From Jonesiaceae bacterium BS-20 (GTDB lineage: Bacteria > Actinomycetota > Actinomycetes > Actinomycetales > Cellulomonadaceae): a DNA stretch of 64,000 nucleotides. The DNA is taken from the NCBI GenBank assembly GCA_039995105.1, contig CP146203.1, forward strand, positions 1,984,001-2,048,000, read 5' to 3'. Position numbers and translations under genes: made by a program. Shown here in pieces: positions 45,901 through 53,648 of the stretch; the first letter of the stretch is position 1; every line of letters starts with the position of its first letter. Under the pieces are notes generated by a model. That model made no database searches, was not told the origin of the DNA, and saw only the letters and a list, made by a program, of their open reading frames with translations.

Positions 45901-46644
45901 ACGCAGTCACTCCTAGCATCTGTTTCCGCAACGCTGGCACAGTCGGCCACACCTGCAGCCAAGCCAGCACCAATCTCCTACCGCCCAGCCGAGGAACTCG
46001 ACTTTGAGCCCGCCTCAATAGCCCCTCAGCACAAGCGGGATCTCTTAGACTCCCACTCCTCAGCGGCACTCGGAGCTATTAACGAGCAGGTCCAGCAGAT
46101 CATCGCGACCGAAAGCCCCATCCTGCTGGACCGTGCGGTCAAGATCTTGGCCCACCGCTTTGACCTGTCCGCCGTACGTGAGTCCAGACGAGAACAACTG
46201 GAAAAGTTCTTCCCACGGGACCAAACCTTCAAGGCACCCAACGGGGATCAGATTGTCTGGGCCACCGCCGCAGACCGCCACAATTACACCAGCTACCGCG
46301 TCCCCACCAACGGCGAACAACGCGATCTCTATGATGTCCCCTATGACGAGCTAGCCAACGCCATGATCGTCACCGTACGCGACGCAATCCAACTCGCAGA
46401 AGATGACGTCCTCCGCGAAACAGCACGCAGGTTCGGTGTCAACACTCTCACCAAGCGCGTGCGTGACCGGCTCCAGCCAATCCTGCAACTACAGGTTCTT
46501 CACCACCAACTAACTCAGTCCGATAATGCTTATTCAATACCCGAAGCCAAGCCAGATCTTTCTGACATTACAAACCTTGAAATTCAGAGAGGGCCTCTCA
46601 GATATCCACGATGGCACTTACAAAGGAGTAGCAATGATCTTTGA
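39955..46644 (+). CDS. DUF4011/DUF3320 SF1 helicase-nuclease
   Basis: A 2229-residue protein. Domains in order: a transglutaminase-like region (QGNCLDLSCLYAAALEYAG at about 420, EGHAFTGYL at 445, ALDSAT at 465); DUF4011 at about 585 (NNWRRSLLDLSYNNPLLKL); an SF1 helicase core with GPPGTGKSQ at 893, VVFDEASQI at 1530, SWHYRSRDE at 1608 and RLNVAVTRAKS near 1800; a five-residue repeat tract at about 1647-1676; a restriction-fold-like segment at about 1850-1950; and DUF3320 at 2020-2155. Such proteins are frequent in defence islands and are thought to process foreign DNA. The ATG at 39955 follows AAGGA by 4 bases; an ATG at 39943 is an alternative. Base composition is G+C-rich until the last about 100 bp. 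The next gene overlaps it by 11 bp. Confidence 0.88.
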   Translation: MEALALLSNKERQIRAMDALVKYIAPYVSNKMSATHGPDWQVAYEAKESQRRNSPFTLSLEDIRALLRILRHERAVFPEVDASQRAWIDELIQATNLVAHTAVISEAQAERAIDTAALLAQSLGLTEYLDDIAELTPTDKKTSMVPFEVQDSASAAAALGTPGHSVLGISTEKDGGPGLNVMAQFRDAINFALVHNHVSPITLITVSNSWNQDINDVTVEFDLEALRADLAFGAPLRIPVGTVPAGQTVELGPGHLGWRLRPAAFVALTESTSTQITMRVTAQVPVATSPAVIGSAVTSTATTSTELKGFQSSSSIRVLTANEWWALSIPESLAAFVRPNDPAIQQIISATQELLLERTTSSALEGYQAGPERVYQIAEAIYDAMAAQNLNYVEVPPSFEGTGQRIRTHAEVLSQRQGNCLDLSCLYAAALEYAGLNPVLCVVEGHAFTGYLTEDTQLPSVALDSATAIRSIGDSELFDAVELTALAAGSGSASFDVARGKTRAWWGAKINQFDYMLDVARAHRIVKPLPNILEQDGVLTIETVREVEAPAARKIPRTTQAASAAGSSAPDSAAQAAPIPPRVNNWRRSLLDLSYNNPLLKLKQSSSVTLHCPSGALAKFEDKVAGGEVINLLPSDQLAQIHQAQGARSAGDIDAEALNQILVDENTLHTNLTSGQYATRLKRLVRNAKLSLEETGTDNLYLAFGTLHWEERGRQGEAPLFLQPIKITAGAGSRPFRIELDTSRDTQPNYCLIEKLRASWNIELPELADPGMDESGIDIVGALAAIRSRLVRSHVSDFHVEETAHLALLQFSTLEMWRDLTDNWQAFEARPAVQHLIHSAGSFPFDDQVPPPEPAPDAEATTFLPILADGSQIEAIRWAAAGKSFILEGPPGTGKSQTITNLIAHLLAQGKKVLFVAEKQAALEVVQRRLDSVGLDPFTLDIHGKKQSPNVVKQQLNTALEQILSASPSWETKRATYRSLVENLAQYPVQLHEAGPADLSTWDAHQVILELAHEVTSEPLKLPRSVALLDGSAEHMYTLARDLAQALAGLGVTPQAAPWRIAGPARFDYLDREGLSALVARLDRAHKAVASAAIKPLLTDVLSDAHQASLEAWLTSQRYGYGKSAVEAQQLVTPQWEAYSEQVLTALNRFVDTYEPQLGEFSPAVVSADLAAAHTLAQEADAKFFGKKKRRRQVVNMLAAYLPDAGESLDLKTLTATVDGLRKVADETTRITAFIRTLAGLNLPYDFNPLAQGQAEWLTKEIETLRTTAQLVRFNASNAKVSPTETAEYLDQLAEFMRSSPTDTAQANFDVAQEFQQAWSQLLQILQTTGEDLEFWLAGRDRFTALDQDLMHWTADATNNTFIALQRWLRVRGDLDQLSQAGGTEVVARIRANSVPTVELEAAMRLGVTQEILHERLESTGLATFDERQREATTDRFLSSGDEVRAQLRSELPARVVAARKFDVNQRAGHVAELRAQLNRRRGGMTVRQLLQTYGTVITQITPCFLMSPGSVARFLPANGLDFDVVVFDEASQIRVPDAIGAMGRGKAVVIVGDSKQMPPSSTFAASIGDSPDQDADDLPVPSDMDSILSEAVESRFPSQWLSWHYRSRDESLIAFSNQTYYEGRLSSFPSPPQESQSSVSASSAQLGSVQVGGAQLSSIQAGSVQAGSVQLVNVHGTWEGGNRAARVNRTEASAVVQEVQTLLATDPSQSIAVVTFNTQQRDLILDSLEELSGTNSLVFDALNREDEPLVVKNLENVQGDERDIILFTLAFSKNENGRVPLNWGPLSRVGGEKRLNVAVTRAKSLVKVFCSFEPHELDLGNSTSLGLAHLKEYLLLAKNGADSVLHTRSLARDRHLEEIANHLEAQGLEVKQRVGLSDFTVDLAIRFKDCPWVAVLLDSPTWASRQTVGDRDGLPKTVLMGSMGWADVERVWLPTWLRDRNSVTATLLSEAKNAKEKPKPKPVAATPAEEQSATESETSALTQSLLASVSATLAQSATPAAKPAPISYRPAEELDFEPASIAPQHKRDLLDSHSSAALGAINEQVQQIIATESPILLDRAVKILAHRFDLSAVRESRREQLEKFFPRDQTFKAPNGDQIVWATAADRHNYTSYRVPTNGEQRDLYDVPYDELANAMIVTVRDAIQLAEDDVLRETARRFGVNTLTKRVRDRLQPILQLQVLHHQLTQSDNAYSIPEAKPDLSDITNLEIQRGPLRYPRWHLQRSSNDL
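44881..44970 (+). repeat. 15-bp tandem repeat inside the helicase gene
   Basis: Six in-frame 15-bp units encode SSAQL, GSVQV, GGAQL, SSIQA, GSVQA and GSVQL. Units 4 and 5 (44941-44955 and 44956-44970) differ only at the end. They lie between helicase motif-III-like SWHYRSRDE and the following VNVHGTW strand. A low-complexity loop grown by slippage is likely. Confidence 0.9.
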
Positions 46645-47722
46645 TATCAGTCCGAACTCTCGGGCATTGGGATCGGAAGAGGCAAGAAAACTAGATGATG
46701 ACTTTTTTCTTTCAAACCCACTAGCTCAATTTTCATCCCGGATTGCCATGCTCTTGGAAGCTCATGGCTCGGAAACGGTTCCCACTCCTGAAAATGAAAA
46801 AGAGTTTTTCAGTACTTTGGGCCTAACCTCCGGCGAGAATGCACTCAAATTCAACAAGAGGGACCGGCAAACCCAGGTCGCGATTGATTCGCTTGCTTTG
46901 AGGCATCAAGTTGCAGAAGCTCTGGCCCGAATAATTCACGCCACTTCAGTGGCTGAGCCCCGGGATGGAGACTCGAGGTGCGTGTGGCTTCAATTAGCAG
47001 ACGGACCGCTCAAGACCTCAGATGTAGTGGGACAGAATGCAAAATACCTCAACGCTAAAACTGACAGACTTCTTCAGTTACTATTCCCGGTTGGCACAAA
47101 TCTCACCAAACAGCACTTTGAGGCTGCTGAGAGTGCCAGGAGTTGGATCAATCACTCAGTTCATTTGTTAACTAATGATGAACTTTCAGCCAATGCTGCC
47201 AATAACAAAATGAAACACGGACTGGCAGTTTCGGCAAGAGACGATATACGAATTGAACTCTTCAATGAAAAACCCGCAGATATCCAAAGAATTCCGGTAA
47301 GCGCATTTGGCAAGGGCAAAACCATTCCTCTCTTTGATCAGCCAATGCTCTCCTACCTCAACCGCCCTTCAGTCAAACCAAAAATGGGTTGGGAAGTTGC
47401 GAGTCTCAGGGTCGATTTACCCGTCGCCTTAGCTGAGGCTTGGATGATGGCCAATATCCATGCAGCCATTTTCCATGTCGCCGCATTGAGACACTTTGAA
47501 GGAAAACTGCCTGATGGTGTGGGTCCCTACCCCAGTTTGGTTATAGGAAGTAGCCCAGAGAAAATAATCGGGAACAAACCTATTGGGTATCGATCAACCA
47601 TCACTTTACCGCCTGATGGAACGACACCTCCGCGTCCCCCAGGATTACTCTTTCACAGTGTCTTCATTCCAATGTCGTTCACTCCTGACAGTGGTACTGA
47701 GGGCACGATAGTTGCTGGATAG
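46634..47722 (+). CDS. unrecognised 362-aa protein coupled to the helicase
   Basis: The ATG at 46634 has AAGGAG five bases upstream and overlaps the helicase stop by 11 bp, so translation is coupled. An earlier in-frame start (46526) lies deep inside the helicase. The protein is mostly helical in the middle. It contains WINHSVHLLTNDELSANAANNKMKHGL; an N-x-x-KHG segment of this kind is seen in some HEPN-like folds, but the match is weak. No catalytic motif can be named. Codon use is A+T-richer than the helicase. It is followed after 172 bp by the DUF4209 gene on the same strand. It may be an adaptor or immunity partner of either. Confidence 0.65.
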   Translation: MIFDISPNSRALGSEEARKLDDDFFLSNPLAQFSSRIAMLLEAHGSETVPTPENEKEFFSTLGLTSGENALKFNKRDRQTQVAIDSLALRHQVAEALARIIHATSVAEPRDGDSRCVWLQLADGPLKTSDVVGQNAKYLNAKTDRLLQLLFPVGTNLTKQHFEAAESARSWINHSVHLLTNDELSANAANNKMKHGLAVSARDDIRIELFNEKPADIQRIPVSAFGKGKTIPLFDQPMLSYLNRPSVKPKMGWEVASLRVDLPVALAEAWMMANIHAAIFHVAALRHFEGKLPDGVGPYPSLVIGSSPEKIIGNKPIGYRSTITLPPDGTTPPRPPGLLFHSVFIPMSFTPDSGTEGTIVAG

Positions 47723-47894
47723 TTCCTTACCAGCATTTTCCTAACAGACTAGGTTTCGATAAAGGCAGACATCATTTCCGCACCCACAACCCACCTGAGC
47801 GCAGGGTAAGCGACAGCCGTCAACACCCCAAGTCTAAAGCCCTTGAGAATTCAAGTACGAAACAATTCTTAGAAAGTATCGGAGAATATTGCTG

Positions 47895-49847
47895 ATGAAC
47901 AACTCCAATGACCAGGCCGTCAATAGAGCAGTCTTAGTGGACGAATTTTCCCCGGAAGAAGTCGACCGAGTTGTGAGACAAATGGAACTGATCTCGGCTG
48001 AACCGTCGAGATATCGCCGATTAATCGCAGCACGTGAGATTTTCTCCCATTACGATCTTCCCCAAGATGACCCGACGCACGCAACTCCAGAGGTTGAGGA
48101 CTCACTAGGTTCTAGCGACTGTCCATGGGAGGAGGACTTGGCCTCTTCATTACAAGTTCTCGAAGAAGCTGCGTTCATGGCAGTGAGATACTCCGTCGAG
48201 TTCAAGATAGTGAAATCACAAGAACGAATTCGGTTGGAACCAAATTTTAAAGGACCTGACTCTTCCGACCCCGTCGACACTGATCAAGTAAAAACCTCTA
48301 CTGTTACGGCTTGGATCGCGCTTGCAGAGAAAGTGCAGTCACCATTTTTCAAGGCCTTGCTGTCTCACCTCGCTTTCCAATCACAAGCAAAGGACGCTCA
48401 CATACATGCCAGGATCGCAGTTTCGAGTTACCTCACCGCGGCGAGGGCTGAGACACGTGCTGCAGATAAGGTCTACTTACTCCGCACCGCGATCCACCTT
48501 GCTCGATCCATCAAGAATCAGTCGATGTCCAAGAGTGCGATGGAAGACCTAGAGATATTGGCTGAGTCACTATTGACCAGCAAGAGAAAGTCAGTTGGCG
48601 CTGCAAGAGAGGCATTGACGACTCTCGTTAGCTTGCATTCACCAAGAGCACTCGACCTGGCAAAACAAGCAAGTTTACTTTGGGGGGAGACACCAGTTGG
48701 CGGAGTCTTTTGGGAGTTATGGCTTACAGCTGACACTGGCAGGAATAATCATGATCAGATTTGGCACCAGCGCATTTCGACCGTGATCAAAGCTGCGGAG
48801 AGTTCAACTTCGAATCAAGTCAGAGCAACACGTCTAGCTGACGCCCTCGCACTTGCAGAACAGTCTGGTTTACCTGAGCTCAGAGAGCAAGTTTCTGTTA
48901 TGTTGCAAGGTGTAAGGAAACTTGACCTTGAATACATGAATATTCGCGCTTCTTCATACCAGTTTGAAGAGCAATTTGAAGAGATGGTGGCTGCTCTCCT
49001 TCTGGATCCAATTATTGCCGATTATGTTCATGATTTCCCTCTTCAATGTAGTGAGCAAACTACTCACGAGAATAAAGACTCGTCATTCCCTCCTTGGTAT
49101 CTCCGACTTAATGCACTTGCTTCAAGCACCGCACCACTAGGAGATTTTGAAAAGAATCGCAAAATTGTCGAAGCTCAAAATAATCTGGCGCCTTTAACAG
49201 CACTATTTCCAATTTCCTTACAAACTTCGGAAGGTCTTCCCCTCTACACTCCGAAGACTGAAGAGGAGCGATTCGATCTTGACCTTGTTGCTTGGGAAAT
49301 CCAATTACTCGATCAGTGGGCCCCCGTACTTTTCGAAGCACTGCACAGAACTATCGATAATTCCATTCCCTCATTAGAGGAGCTGTCCCAAGTTCTTTCG
49401 TTCGATGGAAAAACTACTACTATTAGTGCACAACTCACAGGATCATTCCTTCGATTTTGGTCAGGGGACTCCAGCGGTGCCCTACACACTGCACTTCCCA
49501 TGGTCGAAGCCTTAGTGCGCGAAGCAGTCCTACGCGCTGATCGAGGAATATTTCGATTACAGAAAAACCAGGTCCCCGGCCAGTACGTCGGTCTCGGGGT
49601 ACTTCTCGAGTTGTTCTTTGAATCCTATAATGTAGGCGAAAATGATCAGAGATTCTTAAAATCAATCTACAAGCATCCTGGAGGTTGGAACCTTAGGAAC
49701 CAACTATTCCACGGTTACCTACCAAACATCCACGGCAGTAAGGTTGCAGGTGTCGTGCTCTACTCGATATTGCGGATCCTTGTGCTCTCTGCAGTATCCG
49801 CGGAAGATACCAGCGATCAATCCGAAGCGAGTAAATCTGAAGCTTGA
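47895..49847 (+). CDS. DUF4209 protein with HEPN-like RNxxxHG motif
   Basis: This 650-residue, mostly alpha-helical protein has a C-terminus carrying NLRNQLFHGYLPN (about residues 598-610), an exact match to the RNxxxHG hallmark of DUF4209 and to the R-x4-H catalytic pattern of HEPN ribonucleases. The helix after it (VAGVVLYSILRILVLSA) fits a HEPN fourth helix. The rest (about 1-560) is helical-repeat-like with no known motif. It probably cleaves RNA or is a structural relative without activity. The ATG at 47895 has GGAG 10 bases upstream; a TTG at 47889 is an alternative. It lies third after the helicase in the same direction and is a candidate effector of that set. Confidence 0.72.
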   Translation: MNNSNDQAVNRAVLVDEFSPEEVDRVVRQMELISAEPSRYRRLIAAREIFSHYDLPQDDPTHATPEVEDSLGSSDCPWEEDLASSLQVLEEAAFMAVRYSVEFKIVKSQERIRLEPNFKGPDSSDPVDTDQVKTSTVTAWIALAEKVQSPFFKALLSHLAFQSQAKDAHIHARIAVSSYLTAARAETRAADKVYLLRTAIHLARSIKNQSMSKSAMEDLEILAESLLTSKRKSVGAAREALTTLVSLHSPRALDLAKQASLLWGETPVGGVFWELWLTADTGRNNHDQIWHQRISTVIKAAESSTSNQVRATRLADALALAEQSGLPELREQVSVMLQGVRKLDLEYMNIRASSYQFEEQFEEMVAALLLDPIIADYVHDFPLQCSEQTTHENKDSSFPPWYLRLNALASSTAPLGDFEKNRKIVEAQNNLAPLTALFPISLQTSEGLPLYTPKTEEERFDLDLVAWEIQLLDQWAPVLFEALHRTIDNSIPSLEELSQVLSFDGKTTTISAQLTGSFLRFWSGDSSGALHTALPMVEALVREAVLRADRGIFRLQKNQVPGQYVGLGVLLELFFESYNVGENDQRFLKSIYKHPGGWNLRNQLFHGYLPNIHGSKVAGVVLYSILRILVLSAVSAEDTSDQSEASKSEA

Positions 49848-49939
49848 GGGGAACCTAAGAGCCATATCGTTTCTCGCCAGCCTGGATGCTGCTTCCGATA
49901 CGGGAGCTATTTCCTATCGCACCTAATAATCTATAAGTT

Positions 49940-49977
49940 AAGTGAGGCCACTCTGACTCTTCTAGACTCACTTGTTT
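49940..49977 (+). terminator. terminator-like repeat between convergent modules
   Basis: AAGTGAG (49940-49946) pairs with CTCACTT (49967-49973) and is followed by GTTTT. It lies where the plus-strand DUF4209 gene and the minus-strand SIR2 gene converge and overlaps the SIR2 stop codon. The stem is short and the loop is 20 nt, so the strength is uncertain. Confidence 0.45.
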
Positions 49978-52900
49978 TGTCGCCGGAAGCCTGCATTCGT
50001 TGCAGAGTCAATTAATTGTTGAGCACACTCATCGCCCAAAGAATCACGGACTAAATCAACTAATTCTTTGACACGATACTCCGCAAGAAATTCAGCCGGA
50101 TCTGAATTTCCTATAAGTTCTGCAAAGAACGCTACAAGTTCTGAACCATAGATTTCTAGTACTTCTCGAATGCATTCGGTAGCGCCCCTGTCAACATTTA
50201 GACTAAGATCCTTCCCCTTAAAGAGCGCGATAGCGTCAGGGATATTTGATCCCACCATCGGCACGATACTTGCCCACCCACTTAACTCAGCTTTTGTGGC
50301 AGTGCGTGGGATGCCTTTGAGGCGTTGCTGTAGGTACTCATGAATCCACAAGTTCCAAGCTGCCTCAGCTTTTAGTGAGTCTTGCTGCAACTGTTTGACG
50401 ACCTCACTTGCAAATTTTGTCGCATGATCGCCATTCTCCGCAATAACAGCCGCATCTAGAATACGCTGTCGTTCCTCACCCTCTAAGGGGGCAAAATTTA
50501 CAACTGAAGCTGTCAAGGACACAAACTGGTCTTCCAAACCACCCAATTCTAGGTCACTCAGACTCTCAAAAGCCTCAACCAGTGCCGTCAAGAGTCCTGC
50601 TTCCAAAACACGTGGGCTTACTCGTGAATGGAATAGAAAAGGCTCCCAAACATGTCTTACAGATTTCTTGTTCGAGAACAACGGGAGAATGTAGCTATCG
50701 GTAAACTCCGGATCTGCAGCATCAAAGAAATAGAGCTCACTACCGACCGCCGGCCAGACCGCGTACAAGGCATCTTCAGGTCCTTGTAGAAGAGACTCCA
50801 ATGCAGTACTTTCCTGGTTATTAAGCCCTTTCCAGCTATTGGTCTCATGCCGCCATCGGCGCTGAACCTGTGAAATCCAGAAACGTACAAGGTCACTAGG
50901 CCAACTATTGAGTGCCAAATCAGAGGGCCGGGCGTCCGCATAAGGCTTGAACGAGTTCTTACTGTTATCCCAAACTGACTGTGCCAAAATGCGCATCTCT
51001 TTAAGGAACGTACTGTCTGGCCCATCATGATTTTTACGGCTCTGTTCCAGTAGAAAGGTCGTCACTGTGCGCAGGCTAGTTTCCTCCCCTTTGAGTTCCT
51101 CCACCAATCGCAATACTGGTAGTTCAACATCTCTCAGTTCCGCCTGTGTCCATCCGACAACCAGTGCGCTCAGAAACCCAGCCCCTTCACCTCCTACTTT
51201 TGCCTTTCCTGCAACATTCCAGATTGAAATACCTTTATTCGGATGTTCAAAAGCTATTCCTCGTAGGAGCGCATAAGCAGCGTCGTATGGGTCTTCTGAA
51301 AGTCGAGAGCCTTTACGGTTCAGTTCGCCAAACCACTCAAGTGCTCCAAACGGGTCAGCTTCAATTAACTCGCTAAACTCCGCAACTGGTGGATCCGGTT
51401 CGGGCACCCAATCCGCTGACCCATGCCACATTGAAAAGTCCGGGTTTGTCCGCTCGCCAAAATCAAGATTCTCTTGTTGTATCCTTGTAAGTTCATCAGT
51501 CGCTTGCCTCCAGTTAGGGTCAGCACGAGTCAGCCAAACCAGAAGGTTATAGATTTCGTATTCACGGGTTCTTTCCCATCCTTCATACTCCCGGTCTTCT
51601 GGGTCCCCAGCAAGTACTTTCTTGAGTAAAAGATCACGAGTACTTGGCGTAGCCGAGGGCACTGCAAACTTCAAAACCTGAAATGCCTCGTGTTTAGTTC
51701 CCAGATCAAAGAGAATCTCTCGATCAAGCAACCAAATAATCTTTTCATCGGAAGAGATCCCTGGTGAGCACGCGATTAGGTGCAACGCAAGGCGCTGAAA
51801 CAGACCAAATCCTGTCTCCCACCACCGCTCATAGAGCGGAGGCGAAATCTTGGGCATAGCAGCACCGATATCGCGGAGTGCATTGATAATAATATCAATC
51901 GGTTCAACATGATTGTCTTGCGAATGAGGTTCAATCGCGGAACGGCCTATCTCAAGCACACCGCGCATGGTTAGACCGTTATAGGCATCGAGCATCTCAT
52001 AGGCAGACACCAGTGCCGACTCTAGAATTTGGAGCTTAGCAAGATCAGTCACGTCCTGAGAATCTACCCATGCTCCAATATATTCCTGCATGTCATGAGT
52101 TCTGAGCGGCCATGCGATTTCAGTACGTGGCCATGCAGCCGTTTCTTGCCAAAGAGTCGCAAAACTAGACCTGATACTCAAGAACGGAGTAAGCGCTTGG
52201 CGCACAATAGCTGTGTGCAGTGAGCGGTTCTCTCCTGTGAGAGGAAGTAGGTGTTCAAGAGGTCTTGGAGCAGAATAGTCGTGCAACGACGTAGCCAGGA
52301 ATACCTGCCATTTTTGGGCTGCTCGGATATCTAATCTCCTAAGATCATGCAGAGCAAATGCAATATCTTGGATAAGGACTGGATGTATCTTTTGTCCTTG
52401 CCTACGCAGAGCTAACATTGCCGCACTGCTACGTGCTGGAATACCAACATAGGTAGAAGCAAACCATTGAGCAAAAATCCTAGAAACATCCGAAATTTCA
52501 CTCTTTGGATCAAAATTAACTTTGTGTTCTGGTACCCTTTCTACCCATTCCAACCACTTAAACGATGTAGCTAGCTCGGTGAAGACTTTGACACCCTCTA
52601 CAGTTGATAGCTGAGCAAGAAGGTAGTCCTCATCCAGTACAGATAGTTGAGGAAGTCTTGACTCACCTTCGGGATCGTCAGCCTCCCACACAGAAACTAT
52701 CTCAGAAATACGATCTTTATGGTCGTCCGTTCTCATGCTCTTCCAGTCAGCCCAGGCATGTAGCACCCGAGGTAACTCTGAGTAGCTACCATCAGGGTTC
52801 GGATAGGTAATTGGAGTAACTTGCAGTCGAAGCAACGCTTCTCCGTTCTCCTCCCCCTCCTGGACCAACACATACCTAGAAGTCTTCGATGGCAACCCAA

Positions 52901-53546
52901 GTGTCAGGTACCGCATGACGGTGTCTGACAGGCTGTAACCAATGAACAGGACAACATTTTCTGAAAACATTGGCTGCAGAAATCGTGGGGCCCAACCATC
53001 CCCAAAATACGCACGACCAAATCCCCGATCGTCCAAAATTAGCTCGTCATGATCACGAGACAGAGATCCATGGAGGTGAACAATCCCACTAAAATCTCGG
53101 CCTAGGGGTAGTGCTGGTCCTATCCATAGATCACCAAGATCTATAGAAAGCTCTTGTGCGGCAGTGGATAAGTGAGTATCAAAATTTGTCGTTACTATTT
53201 TTGGTTTACCGGAACTGTGAGCCACTTTTGCAATGGCACGGTGAAGATCATTTGGAGCAGAGCCTTCAGGTCGTAAAAGTTCCGCAGCATGGTAATGAGA
53301 ATCGAACCTTTCGGGTAATGATCCGATAAAAGTATCAATCTGTTCTTCATGGATTTTTTCGAAGGGTTGCCTCGCCCTGTCCCCCAGTTGTCTTGCAAGT
53401 TCATGAAATAGGGGTAAGGAGGACGGCTCCGACTTTGAGACTCCCGCTCCGACAAAGAGCACTAGTCTTCCCTCAGAATGAGCCTTAAGTACCTCTTCAG
53501 GAATGTCGACTCCGTCAATAAACCGCATTTCTACCCAAACTTCCAT
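49968..53546 (-). CDS. SIR2-domain protein with long C-terminal region
   Basis: This 1192-residue protein has a SIR2-like NAD-binding domain at about residues 25-240: LVLFVGAGVSKSEPSSLPLF, IVTTNFDTHLS (about 118), GIVHLHGSLSR (about 157) and VVLFIGYSLSD. These match SIR2 proteins of defence systems, which deplete NAD on phage detection rather than deacetylate. The remaining about 900 residues are helical with no named motif, possibly the DUF4020-type C-terminus that SIR2 proteins of this size carry. The ATG at 53546 or 53528 is possible; neither has a strong site. It follows the UvrD-like gene by about 100 bp on the same strand, so it is probably the last gene of that operon and its effector, by inference. 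Confidence 0.82.
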   Translation of the reverse strand: MEVWVEMRFIDGVDIPEEVLKAHSEGRLVLFVGAGVSKSEPSSLPLFHELARQLGDRARQPFEKIHEEQIDTFIGSLPERFDSHYHAAELLRPEGSAPNDLHRAIAKVAHSSGKPKIVTTNFDTHLSTAAQELSIDLGDLWIGPALPLGRDFSGIVHLHGSLSRDHDELILDDRGFGRAYFGDGWAPRFLQPMFSENVVLFIGYSLSDTVMRYLTLGLPSKTSRYVLVQEGEENGEALLRLQVTPITYPNPDGSYSELPRVLHAWADWKSMRTDDHKDRISEIVSVWEADDPEGESRLPQLSVLDEDYLLAQLSTVEGVKVFTELATSFKWLEWVERVPEHKVNFDPKSEISDVSRIFAQWFASTYVGIPARSSAAMLALRRQGQKIHPVLIQDIAFALHDLRRLDIRAAQKWQVFLATSLHDYSAPRPLEHLLPLTGENRSLHTAIVRQALTPFLSIRSSFATLWQETAAWPRTEIAWPLRTHDMQEYIGAWVDSQDVTDLAKLQILESALVSAYEMLDAYNGLTMRGVLEIGRSAIEPHSQDNHVEPIDIIINALRDIGAAMPKISPPLYERWWETGFGLFQRLALHLIACSPGISSDEKIIWLLDREILFDLGTKHEAFQVLKFAVPSATPSTRDLLLKKVLAGDPEDREYEGWERTREYEIYNLLVWLTRADPNWRQATDELTRIQQENLDFGERTNPDFSMWHGSADWVPEPDPPVAEFSELIEADPFGALEWFGELNRKGSRLSEDPYDAAYALLRGIAFEHPNKGISIWNVAGKAKVGGEGAGFLSALVVGWTQAELRDVELPVLRLVEELKGEETSLRTVTTFLLEQSRKNHDGPDSTFLKEMRILAQSVWDNSKNSFKPYADARPSDLALNSWPSDLVRFWISQVQRRWRHETNSWKGLNNQESTALESLLQGPEDALYAVWPAVGSELYFFDAADPEFTDSYILPLFSNKKSVRHVWEPFLFHSRVSPRVLEAGLLTALVEAFESLSDLELGGLEDQFVSLTASVVNFAPLEGEERQRILDAAVIAENGDHATKFASEVVKQLQQDSLKAEAAWNLWIHEYLQQRLKGIPRTATKAELSGWASIVPMVGSNIPDAIALFKGKDLSLNVDRGATECIREVLEIYGSELVAFFAELIGNSDPAEFLAEYRVKELVDLVRDSLGDECAQQLIDSATNAGFRRQNK

Positions 53547-53648
53547 ACTCTGAGGTTGACTGGAGGAACCAAAATAAGAGGTCCGGCCAACACTTCCACG
53601 GTCACAGCTGCTGCCCCAACTACTTGGGCTTGAGTAACTTCAAGATCA

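Noticed and set aside
46526-46633. Earlier start of the 362-aa protein
   Set aside because: It would lie 118 bp inside the helicase gene without a ribosome binding site, whereas ATG 46634 has AAGGAG at ideal distance.
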